This document shows positions 39,898 to 47,141 of a stretch of 64,000 bases of DNA, in pieces. Every line of letters begins with the position of its first letter. Position 1 is the first letter of the stretch. The notes below the pieces were generated by a model, which made no database searches, was not told the origin of the DNA, and worked only from the letters and a program-made list of their open reading frames with translations. Source of the stretch: Vibrio proteolyticus NBRC 13287. GTDB taxonomy: Bacteria; Pseudomonadota; Gammaproteobacteria; Enterobacterales; Vibrionaceae. A program made the translations under genes and the position numbers. Location of the stretch: the NCBI RefSeq assembly GCF_000467125.1, contig NZ_BATJ01000013.1, positions 1 to 64,000 on the forward strand. Reading direction: 5' to 3'.

Positions 39898-40620
39898 CTA
39901 GTCGTTTTTCAGAACTACCCGGGCATTCTTCGCTTGTACCGGGCGGTTATTGTGTCCCATCACATCCATCAACTGTTGAGTTTGCTCTCCGGCCAGTTGC
40001 TGTGGCTGTTTGACCACCAACCAGCGTACGCCTTCACTGCAAGGAGGTGTGGTCAATGAACCGTTGAACCGATAGTAATGTGCCAGTTTTGGCAATAATG
40101 ATGCAACCGGGAAAGATGGGTTAAGTTTCACGGTTTCCCCTTTGCCCGGCAAGGTGTCTGTCAGTTGAGTCATCTGTGGGTTCTCGGCGCCGTTATCAAA
40201 CATTACGGCCAGTACCGCCAAATTCCCACTGCGATCTGCGTGAACAAAATGCGCTTCCAACGGGTATTGCTTACCGCGGATCAGATTTTCAGACGGGGTA
40301 TGGAAGTGGAACTGCAGTAATTTGTACGTCGTGCCATCAAGAGACAGGGTATTGTCACCCGACACCTCGGCCTGAAGTGTGTGGCCGTTATTGGTTAATG
40401 CAGTCACATTTCCCTGGTAGGTAATCTCGAGATCCTTGAGATCCGCGTCCACCGCTCCACTGATGTCGATCGGGCTCTGGTTTTTGCCATCGGCACAGGT
40501 CGACGATACATTGCCCCAATACGCCGGGCCATGCTGACCACTGTAACCCCATTCTGCAGCCTGAACGCTACCGGTGGACATCAGTGCCAGCAGAGATAAT
40601 GCTAACGACGTTTTTTTCAT
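39898..40620 (-). CDS. Periplasmic alpha-type carbonic anhydrase
   Basis: Hydrates CO2 to bicarbonate in the periplasm. 240 residues; signal peptide ends VQA (~21). Zinc ligands His105 and His107 (QFHFHTPSEN) and His124 (EAHFVH), plus the substrate-pocket motif TTPPCSEGVRW. GGGAGTAACT precedes the ATG at 40620. Confidence 0.95.
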   Translation of the reverse strand: MKKTSLALSLLALMSTGSVQAAEWGYSGQHGPAYWGNVSSTCADGKNQSPIDISGAVDADLKDLEITYQGNVTALTNNGHTLQAEVSGDNTLSLDGTTYKLLQFHFHTPSENLIRGKQYPLEAHFVHADRSGNLAVLAVMFDNGAENPQMTQLTDTLPGKGETVKLNPSFPVASLLPKLAHYYRFNGSLTTPPCSEGVRWLVVKQPQQLAGEQTQQLMDVMGHNNRPVQAKNARVVLKND

Positions 40621-40787
40621 AGTTACTCCCTGAAAATGCGGATAAAATTCAGTCATGTTAATAACAGTCATGCGCTGAGAAGTATGCCGCAATCTTTGTT
40701 TTCAGAAAATAACTGGAATAAAACGCACGTTTGGCTTCAATTATTCGTCTTGCAAGGCGTTAAACCGCTCGAGTAATCGCACGAAGC

Positions 40788-40821
40788 AGAAATAAAACAG
40801 GGAAGCATTCCGCTTCCCTGT
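40788..40821 (-). terminator. Rho-independent terminator of vpsT
   Basis: ACAGGGAAGC-N5-GCTTCCCTGT with a T-rich tail on the minus strand, 22 nt after the stop. Confidence 0.88.
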
Positions 40822-40842
40822 ATCCATCTTGTTAACGCGCTG

Positions 40843-41511
40843 CTACACCCTTTCTTCAATACCAATGTTATTGTTAGCCCAAAGCAGAGCCTGCAATCGA
40901 TTCTTGGCATTGATCTTTTTAAAGATGTTGTGCAGATGGGTTTTGACCGTATTTTCGCTGACGAACAGTTCATCGGCGATCTGAATATTCGAAGCCCCCT
41001 GCCCGAGCAAACGAATGATTTCTTTTTCACGTTTGGTCAAATTTGCGTAGGTCTGAGACGTGGTTACCGCATTAGAGCTACGGAAATGATGAATGTAATC
41101 TTGTGCGAGCTTGCGTGACAACCACATCTCACCTTCGAGGATCTTTTCCATACCTTTGATCAGCAATTTCAGATCATCATCGAGGTAAAACACCCCCACC
41201 AGATTGCGCCATTTAAATAAATCGACAGATGGGATGTCTTTCGGACAATTAATCACGATCTCTTTCAGCTCGTAATCAAGACGGCTCTTAATCTGAGTGT
41301 AAACCTCAAATTTCTTGTCATCCAAATAAGAGAAATCAATCAGAACCACTTCACTGAAGATGGTATCCGGGTGAGGAGCATCTGAGAATGTGGCGAATGG
41401 AACCACACTAACGGACATGTTCAAATGGGATTCGAGCGAATCTTTAAACAGGTTCGACTGCATACTGACATCAGATAGCAGTGTGACCTGAGCCTTTCCG
41501 TTGCCCAACAT
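40843..41511 (-). CDS. vpsT: VpsT/CsgD-type biofilm regulator
   Basis: LuxR-family regulator of 222 residues: a receiver-like N-terminal domain and a C-terminal HTH (LTKREKEIIRLLGQGASNIQIADEL split, ~155-215). It has the W-[F/L/M]-[T/S]-R c-di-GMP motif as WLSR (residues 130-133 from the chosen start), so it should bind c-di-GMP like V. cholerae VpsT, to which it is closely similar. GGAGG lies 6 nt before the ATG at 41511; an ATG at 41517 directly abuts that site. Likely activates matrix genes for biofilm. Confidence 0.94.
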   Translation of the reverse strand: MLGNGKAQVTLLSDVSMQSNLFKDSLESHLNMSVSVVPFATFSDAPHPDTIFSEVVLIDFSYLDDKKFEVYTQIKSRLDYELKEIVINCPKDIPSVDLFKWRNLVGVFYLDDDLKLLIKGMEKILEGEMWLSRKLAQDYIHHFRSSNAVTTSQTYANLTKREKEIIRLLGQGASNIQIADELFVSENTVKTHLHNIFKKINAKNRLQALLWANNNIGIEERV

Positions 41512-41602
41512 ATTCATCCTCCAAACTAGCCAACGTATTGTAATAACCTAAAACTATCGTTTAATGGTCAATTGTCAATCGGTCACTACTAAAGGAGTAG
41601 AT

Positions 41603-41710
41603 ATGCAAACGATTTTATTAAATTCAAATCATAAGGTTACACTGATATTCTCATTTATAAGAAAACTATCAATAACCATCAATTTCTCTGATTTCTTCTC
41701 CGGTCGATAA
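41603..41710 (+). CDS. Possible 35-residue protein divergent from vpsT
   Basis: ATG with a strong ribosome-binding site (AAAGGAG, 5 nt spacing), 35 sense codons, TAA, and a rho-independent terminator beginning 1 nt later. Product is basic with a hydrophobic centre (LIFSFIRKLSITINFS) and begins MQTILLNSNHKV. No homolog recognised. The tidy ribosome-binding-site/ORF/terminator layout is the only support. Confidence 0.45.
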   Translation: MQTILLNSNHKVTLIFSFIRKLSITINFSDFFSGR

Positions 41711-41711
41711 A

Positions 41712-41738
41712 AAGCGCGAAAGGATTCCTTTCGCGCTT
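41712..41738. terminator. Strong bidirectional terminator
   Basis: AAGCGCGAAAGG-att-CCTTTCGCGCTT, 12-bp perfect stem, between the small ORF (plus) and the trypsin-like protease (minus). Confidence 0.88.
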
Positions 41739-41767
41739 ATCTCGTTAAATCGAATCGCATGGACGGC

Positions 41768-42760
41768 TTAGCGCTTACGTAAGGCACCCGCCATCAACAA
41801 AAATACGAAAGTCATGATGCCGAGGCTACCGCCGCCACCGCCGCCCGATGAACTGCTGTCGGTGCCAGACAGGAAGTCATTGCGGCGCGAATCTGTAGCG
41901 ACGAATTTTGGCGATTCCCCACCATTTAACACGTTGTCAATCCAGCTTGAAAAGCGAATCACCTCAGAAAATACCGATGTCGCATTGATGCTGGCGCTCG
42001 GATCGCCACACTGCGTATCCGGACCAAAACTGGTGACGCCAACCTGAACATATTCCGTACCGTTGTACCAGTAGAGCGGGCCGCCAGAATCGCCCTGACA
42101 AGTCGCATTTTCCAGCGTTGAACCAGTGGGCACTTCACCTTGCATACACAAGTTGTTGTCGGTGGTTACCGTGTAATTGCACTGGTTGTTTGGCACCCAG
42201 GTCAGTGTAGTTTGCAGTAACTCATTGCTTTCATCGGCGTTACTCCGCGTATCACCATGGCCGACCGCCTTAAACTCTTGGCTGTAAGCGCGGTAGGTTG
42301 AGTAATCGTCCACTGTCGGTCGAATAGCGTAATCCGCGCTGCTGACGGTCGTTAACGCCCGCTCCAGCTTCAGAATGGCAATATCGTTAAACAGGGTTTC
42401 ATCTTCATAGGTCGACGGATAATAAATCTCGGAGACCATCACCCGCTCCTGCACGTTGGAAGGAAAGTCACCTTCGAGCTGAAGCTTAGGCACCACAGAG
42501 GTAAACAGATTGCCCTCTTCATCGTTAAACACGCAATGTGCTGCGGTCAGAACATACTGATTGTTCAGCAGGGTACCACCACAGTAGCTGCCGCTGCCAT
42601 AGCGTCCATCGTAATCAATACGGTCGTAAAACAGGGCAACATACGATGGATAGGTGGTCACGGACGCACTGGTTCCGTTGACAATATAAGGTTGAAAATC
42701 GGCTGCGGCCACATTGGCAGAAATAGACAACACGGCAGCCATACACGTCCACTTGTTCAT
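41768..42760 (-). CDS. Trypsin-like serine protease with GlyGly-CTERM tail
   Basis: 330 residues, S1 family. Signal peptide ends VAA (~19-20). Mature chain begins near YIVNGT. Catalytic triad His75 (TAAHC), Asp126 (NDIAIL), Ser225 (GDSGGP). C-terminus has a Ser/Gly-rich linker, one hydrophobic helix and RKR, the GlyGly-CTERM signal processed by rhombosortase and tied to type II secretion in Vibrio (as for VesB/VesC). Likely cell-surface or extracellular. Confidence 0.93.
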   Translation of the reverse strand: MNKWTCMAAVLSISANVAAADFQPYIVNGTSASVTTYPSYVALFYDRIDYDGRYGSGSYCGGTLLNNQYVLTAAHCVFNDEEGNLFTSVVPKLQLEGDFPSNVQERVMVSEIYYPSTYEDETLFNDIAILKLERALTTVSSADYAIRPTVDDYSTYRAYSQEFKAVGHGDTRSNADESNELLQTTLTWVPNNQCNYTVTTDNNLCMQGEVPTGSTLENATCQGDSGGPLYWYNGTEYVQVGVTSFGPDTQCGDPSASINATSVFSEVIRFSSWIDNVLNGGESPKFVATDSRRNDFLSGTDSSSSGGGGGGSLGIMTFVFLLMAGALRKR

Positions 42761-42803
42761 AAGGTATGACTCCTTCCTGTAGGAACAACTTATTATTTGA
42801 GTT

Positions 42804-42844
42804 ATAAAAAATGGGAGACACCGATTTTATACGGTCTCTCCCAT
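42804..42844 (-). terminator. Rho-independent terminator of gcvT
   Basis: ATGGGAGACACCG ... CGGTCTCTCCCAT pairs over 13 bp with one mismatch; a T-run (TTTTTTATAA) follows on the minus strand. Confidence 0.88.
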
Positions 42845-42870
42845 AAATTAAGTCAATTATTCGCTAGTTT

Positions 42871-43989
42871 CTAGCCACGATAGTAACGTTGTGGAACGAA
42901 GGGCATTTTCTCAACGGTCATTGGCAGCATTTTTCCGCGCACTTCGGCAAACAGTTCGGTGCCGACAGCCGACAGATCCGTACGGACATAACCCATTGAA
43001 ACCGGCTTACCCGCTGTTGGGCCAGCAGTACCACTGGTCACGATCCCGACTTTGTTGCCTTCACCGTCATACAGTTCGGTACCTTCACGGACCGGCGCTT
43101 TCGTTTGACCAACCAAGCCAATCCGCTTGCGTGACACATCTTTGGTTTCAATCTGGTTTAGAATGATATCCGCTCCAGGGAAGCCGCCCTCACGTTCGCC
43201 GCCCGCACGACGCACTTTTTGAATGCCCCATAGCAAACTTGCTTCAACCGGTGTCGTCGTGGTATCCAAATCATGACCGTAAAGGCACAATCCACACTCA
43301 AGACGCAACGAATCACGAGCGCCCAGGCCGATCCACTCCACTTCGTCTTCTGCGGTCAGTTTGCTGGCAAACGCTGCCGCGTGCTCTGCCGGTACAGAAA
43401 TTTCATAGCCATCTTCACCGGTATAACCGCTGCGGCTTACAATGCATTCAACGCCATCGATCGTCAGCTTCTGTACATCCATAAACAGCATGTCGGCCAC
43501 CGCTGGCTGGTAGCGTTTCAACACTTCTGCGGCTTTTGGACCCTGCAATGCCAGTAGCGCGCGATCTTCGATCAGCTCCAGCTCAACCTCAGCGGGCAGA
43601 TGTGCTTGCAGATGTTGGATGTCCTGTTCTTTACACGCCGCATTCACCACCACAAACAGATGATCGCCAAGATTCGCCACCATCAGATCATCCATAATGC
43701 CGCCCTGCTCATTGGTAAAAAAGGCATAGCGTTGCTTTCCTGCACCCAAATCGATGATGTCGACTGGCACCAGCGATTCCAAGAACGCCGCCGCCCCTTC
43801 GCCATGCAGACGAAGTTGACCCATGTGAGAAACATCGAAAAGACCCGCAGCATCACGAGTATGCAGGTGCTCTTTCTTGACACCCAGCTTGTATTGCACT
43901 GGCATATCGTAACCAGCGAAAGGGACCATTTTCGCACCCACTTCAACGTGAAGCGCATGCAGAGGTGTTTTCAGTAGTTCTTGAGTCAT
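42871..43989 (-). CDS. gcvT: Glycine cleavage T protein (aminomethyltransferase)
   Basis: Transfers the methylene group from aminomethyl-lipoyl GcvH to tetrahydrofolate, releasing ammonia. 372 residues; typical motifs FAGYDMPVQY, DVSHMGQ, and SRSGYTGEDGYEI. GGAG lies 6 nt before the ATG at 43989, so the ATG 4 codons upstream is not used. It faces away from glyA-gcvH-gcvP, with the regulator gene between them. Confidence 0.96.
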   Translation of the reverse strand: MTQELLKTPLHALHVEVGAKMVPFAGYDMPVQYKLGVKKEHLHTRDAAGLFDVSHMGQLRLHGEGAAAFLESLVPVDIIDLGAGKQRYAFFTNEQGGIMDDLMVANLGDHLFVVVNAACKEQDIQHLQAHLPAEVELELIEDRALLALQGPKAAEVLKRYQPAVADMLFMDVQKLTIDGVECIVSRSGYTGEDGYEISVPAEHAAAFASKLTAEDEVEWIGLGARDSLRLECGLCLYGHDLDTTTTPVEASLLWGIQKVRRAGGEREGGFPGADIILNQIETKDVSRKRIGLVGQTKAPVREGTELYDGEGNKVGIVTSGTAGPTAGKPVSMGYVRTDLSAVGTELFAEVRGKMLPMTVEKMPFVPQRYYRG

Positions 43990-44052
43990 CTTCTTCTCCA
44001 TTAAGCCAGACTCTCTGAGTTAGCCGCGATGAATTGCGATTTTTTCCGAAAC

Positions 44053-44067
44053 GGAAACCGTGTTTCC
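44053..44067. promoter_or_regulatory. Palindrome GGAAAC-N3-GTTTCC upstream of gcvT
   Basis: GGAAACCGTGTTTCC, followed by TATAGTAAA. The same 6-3-6 palindrome with a matching flank occurs upstream of glyA at 45012. It lies 64 bp before gcvT and is the likely operator of the adjacent XRE-cupin regulator. Confidence 0.75.
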
Positions 44068-44167
44068 TATAGTAAACAAGCATGCGCCTCTTTTTCACCA
44101 TTAACAAGTTCAAAACAGTTCAAAATGTGACATTTAACAAGTTAGACACATTTAAAAATCGTTAAAG

Positions 44168-44210
44168 AAAAGCGCCACATCGATGACTTTCACATCAACA
44201 TGACGCTTTT
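44168..44210. terminator. Imperfect hairpin after the XRE-cupin gene
   Basis: AAAAGCG ... CGCTTTT arms with a partly paired interior (CATCGATG region) and T-rich ends on both strands; probably terminates the minus-strand regulator gene. Confidence 0.5.
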
Positions 44211-44231
44211 TCATTCACGTTAACTGCAATG

Positions 44232-44243
44232 GCAAACGTTTGC
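44232..44243. promoter_or_regulatory. PurR-box-like palindrome
   Basis: GCAAACGTTTGC is a perfect 12-bp palindrome equal to the core of the PurR box. PurR is known to control glycine cleavage and glyA genes in enterics, so a site ahead of gcvT fits. A half-site TTTCCTATA (reverse strand, 44249-44258) of the neighbouring operator lies beside it. Confidence 0.55.
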
Positions 44244-44275
44244 ATTCACTATAGGAAATTTTACTTTTTGCGATA

Positions 44276-44899
44276 TTACTTCGCAGTGACCCACAAAATA
44301 TGCGCATCTTCCTCACTGACAGAAACCAGCATGTGACCCATATTGGCATCGTAGTAAACGCTGTCACCTTCGTGCATCACTACCGGTTCATAGAACTCAG
44401 AATAGAACATCACTTCACCGGATAAAATCAGCAGAAATTCCTCGCCATCGTGACGCACCCAGTCGGTGTATTCTTCAAACGTTCGGGCACGGATACGGCT
44501 CTTAAACGGCATCATTTTTTTATTGGATAATTGCGTAGCAAGCAGCTCGTGTTCGTAGGTCGGTGTCGGATGCGGTTTCCCTTCGCCAGCGCGAGAAATA
44601 TCTCGCCGACCGGTTGCTACCTTTTTTCTAGGTGGTTCAAAGAGTTGTGGCATATCTATTTGCAGTCCAGCCGCCAGTTTTTGCATCGCCTGGAAGGTCG
44701 GAGAGATCTGTTCATTCTCTATCTTACTCAGCGTTGAACGAGCCAATCCAGTACGCTGACTGGCCTCTTCCAAAGTGAGGCCCAATTTCGCACGAATATC
44801 TTTAATGCGTTGTCCCAGTTTTAACGGCTCTATATTCTGGTCGCCAGCTTCTTTTGCCAGCGTCAACGACGGGTACTCATCATAGATGTCTTCTGACAT
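44276..44899 (-). CDS. XRE-cupin transcription regulator of the glycine cleavage genes
   Basis: 207 residues: XRE-type HTH at ~28-85 (LGQRIKDIRAKLGLTLEEAS, then GLARSTLSKIENEQISPT) and a C-terminal cupin (~125-205) with the E-F-L-L-I-L-S-G-E core and a GDSVYYDANMGH pocket. Proteins of this type repress or activate amino acid or polyamine genes after binding a small ligand. Gene position between gcvT and glyA, and the matching palindromes in front of both, point to control of this regulon. GAGGGAAAGC precedes the ATG at 44899; a GTG at 44917 is less likely. Confidence 0.9.
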   Translation of the reverse strand: MSEDIYDEYPSLTLAKEAGDQNIEPLKLGQRIKDIRAKLGLTLEEASQRTGLARSTLSKIENEQISPTFQAMQKLAAGLQIDMPQLFEPPRKKVATGRRDISRAGEGKPHPTPTYEHELLATQLSNKKMMPFKSRIRARTFEEYTDWVRHDGEEFLLILSGEVMFYSEFYEPVVMHEGDSVYYDANMGHMLVSVSEEDAHILWVTAK

Positions 44900-45011
44900 G
44901 CTTTCCCTCTGTTTCACGTCTTCTCCCTGTATTGAAAATCATTGTTGCACGAAGCTCATTGTTGATTAAAGACCACACCAGGAAATAAAGCGTGCTCTGG
45001 GTAACAGAAAT

Positions 45012-45026
45012 GGAAACTGTGTTTCC
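45012..45026. promoter_or_regulatory. Palindrome GGAAAC-N3-GTTTCC upstream of glyA
   Basis: GGAAACTGTGTTTCC followed by TATTGGAAA; the twin of the site at 44053. It lies ~300 bp before glyA and ~110 bp before the regulator start, so it may serve both. Confidence 0.75.
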
Positions 45027-45119
45027 TATTGGAAATTTTTGATTGATTGTTCTCATGACAGGGGGTATGTTATCGACTTGTTAGATGTAGAGATGCTATT
45101 TCTGACTCTGAACACCGAG

Positions 45120-45171
45120 GTTGTTAACAACTTTTTTCGGAGTCTGGATACCCGGATTTCATCCCGGTATC
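45120..45171 (+). other. Structured stretch in the long glyA leader
   Basis: GTTGTTAACAAC (45120-45131) is a perfect 12-bp palindrome followed by a T-run (CTTTTTTCGG), then GATACCCGGAT-ttc-ATCCCGGTATC (45147-45171) forms an 11-bp stem with one mismatch. Both lie in the ~290-nt region before glyA. I do not find the GAAGGGGCAA-type core of the glycine riboswitch. An attenuator is possible. Confidence 0.4.
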
Positions 45172-45319
45172 GCCCCGGATGAGGGATATTCGCCCTGCTC
45201 TGTTCTGGCCCAGCCAACACGCTCCCTACCGTGGAACAGTGCAGATAAAAACGACAGGACTGACGACAGCCAAAAACACAATCACATCGTTCGTCAGTAG
45301 AAATGGAAGGTCATCTACC

Positions 45320-46615
45320 ATGAGTAAAACTTACCAAAACCACAGCCTGGAAAACTTTTTCTCTACCAACCTCGCTGCTACCGACGACGCCGTCTTTGCT
45401 GGTATTCAGGCAGAATTCACGCGTCAGAATGAACAAATCGAACTGATTGCGTCAGAAAACATTGTCTCGAAGGCAGTGATGCAGGCACAAGGCACCTGCC
45501 TGACCAACAAATACGCCGAAGGTTACCCAGGCCGTCGCTATTACGGCGGTTGTGAACACGTCGATACCGTTGAAGCGATCGCTATCGAACGCGCGAAAAA
45601 GCTTTTTAACTGTGAATACGCAAACGTTCAACCTCACTCGGGGGCTCAAGCCAACGGTGCGGTCAAACTGGCCCTGCTTCAACCAGGTGACACCATTATG
45701 GGTATGTCCCTGGATGCGGGCGGCCACCTGACACACGGTGCGCGCCCGGCGTTATCTGGTAAGTGGTTCAACGCGGTTCAGTACGGCGTTAACCGTGACA
45801 CTCTGGAAATTGATTACGACGAGGTCCGTGCACTGGCGCTGGAACACCAGCCTAAGATGATCATTGCAGGCGGCTCCGCCATTCCTCGCGTCATCGATTT
45901 TGCTAAATTTCGTGCGATCGCCGATGAAGTCGACGCCATCCTGATGGTGGATATGGCGCACATCGCTGGCCTGATTGCAACTGGTGCTCACCCGAGCCCG
46001 CTACCCCATGCGCACGTAGTCACCACCACAACACACAAAACATTGCGCGGCCCACGTGGCGGCATGATCCTGACCAATCACGAAGACATCATTAAGAAAA
46101 TCAATTCAGCGGTATTCCCTGGCCTGCAAGGTGGCCCGCTGATGCACGTGATTGCATCAAAAGCGGTCGCGTTCGGTGAAGCGCTGGGTCCAGAATTCAA
46201 AACTTATATTGATTCGGTGATCAGCAACGCAAAAGTTCTCGCTGAAGTATTGCAAACTCGCGGTTGCGACATTGTCACCGGCGGCACAGACACCCACCTG
46301 ATGTTGGTGGACCTACGCCCTAAAGGCCTGAAAGGTAACAAGGTAGAAGAAGCGCTGGAACGTGCTGGGATCACATGTAACAAAAATGGCATCCCGTTCG
46401 ACACAGAAAAACCTATGATTACTTCGGGTATCCGTTTAGGCACCCCAGCCGGCACAAGCCGCGGCTTTGGCGTTGAAGAATTCAAAATGATCGGTAACTG
46501 GATTGGTGATGTACTGGATGGGTTGGTTGAACACCCTGAAGGTAACGCAGACGTAGAAAAACGCGTTCGCAAAGAAGTCAAAGAGCTTTGCCGTCGCTAC
46601 CCACTTTACCAATAA
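45320..46615 (+). CDS. glyA: Serine hydroxymethyltransferase
   Basis: Interconverts serine and glycine with tetrahydrofolate; PLP enzyme, 431 residues. PLP lysine Lys240 in [32 protein letters not shown] near residue 35 and the YPGRRYYGG motif are typical. The ATG at 45320 follows GGAAGG by ~9 nt; the frame extends further upstream without support. Heads the glyA-gcvH-gcvP unit, so it is the second, glycine-regulon SHMT of Vibrio. Confidence 0.96.
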   Translation: MSKTYQNHSLENFFSTNLAATDDAVFAGIQAEFTRQNEQIELIASENIVSKAVMQAQGTCLTNKYAEGYPGRRYYGGCEHVDTVEAIAIERAKKLFNCEYANVQPHSGAQANGAVKLALLQPGDTIMGMSLDAGGHLTHGARPALSGKWFNAVQYGVNRDTLEIDYDEVRALALEHQPKMIIAGGSAIPRVIDFAKFRAIADEVDAILMVDMAHIAGLIATGAHPSPLPHAHVVTTTTHKTLRGPRGGMILTNHEDIIKKINSAVFPGLQGGPLMHVIASKAVAFGEALGPEFKTYIDSVISNAKVLAEVLQTRGCDIVTGGTDTHLMLVDLRPKGLKGNKVEEALERAGITCNKNGIPFDTEKPMITSGIRLGTPAGTSRGFGVEEFKMIGNWIGDVLDGLVEHPEGNADVEKRVRKEVKELCRRYPLYQ

Positions 46616-46651
46616 CAGATTTAAATCCTCACAGTATTTGGAGATCAAGCA

Positions 46652-47032
46652 ATGGACAAGACCCTGAAGTTTACAGACAGCCACGAGTGGGTTCGCGATA
46701 ACGGCGACGGCACAGTGACGATTGGCATTTCTGAGCACGCACAAGAAATGTTGGGTGACGTAGTTTTCGTTGACCTGCCAGACGTGGAAGACGAAATCGA
46801 AGCCGGCGAAAGCTTTTCTCTGGTGGAGTCTGTAAAAGCCGCTTCAGATATCTACGCTCCTGTTTCTGGTGAAGTGGTAGAAATTAACGAGGAGCTGGAA
46901 GACAGCCCTGAGCTTATCAACGAAGAACCGTATGAAGGCGGTTGGATTGTTAAAGTGAAACTGTCTCAGCCTTCAGAGTTGGATGATCTGAAAGACGCTG
47001 AAGAATACCTGAACTCAATCGAAGAAGATTAA
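46652..47032 (+). CDS. gcvH: Glycine cleavage H protein
   Basis: 126-residue lipoyl carrier shuttling the aminomethyl group between GcvP and GcvT and reacting with the L protein. Lipoyl lysine Lys62 in ESVKAASD. Starts 37 nt after glyA with TTTGGAG upstream. Confidence 0.97.
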   Translation: MDKTLKFTDSHEWVRDNGDGTVTIGISEHAQEMLGDVVFVDLPDVEDEIEAGESFSLVESVKAASDIYAPVSGEVVEINEELEDSPELINEEPYEGGWIVKVKLSQPSELDDLKDAEEYLNSIEED

Positions 47033-47047
47033 TCAGGGAAGAAAACG

Positions 47048-47086
47048 AAAGCTGCCCCATAATTACATGATGGGCAGCTTTTTTTT
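47048..47086 (+). terminator. Rho-independent terminator between gcvH and gcvP
   Basis: AAAGCTGCCC ... GGGCAGCTTT with an 8-T tail. It will stop part of transcription, so gcvP probably depends on readthrough or its own promoter. Confidence 0.85.
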
Positions 47087-47128
47087 AAAGGCCCAATATC
47101 ACGGTGTCACACTGCTTGTGGGCCTTTT
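47087..47128 (+). other. Second hairpin directly before gcvP
   Basis: AAAGGCCC ... GGGCCTTT (8-bp arms, 25-nt loop) starts where the T-run of the terminator ends and finishes next to the gcvP ribosome-binding site GGAG at 47129. May act as second terminator or control ribosome access. Confidence 0.6.
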
Positions 47129-47141
47129 GGAGAAGGTAAAA

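Noticed and set aside
45030-45319. Glycine riboswitch ahead of glyA
   Set aside because: The conserved GAAGGGGCAA-like core and the CUCAGG-type closing segment were not found on reading the leader.
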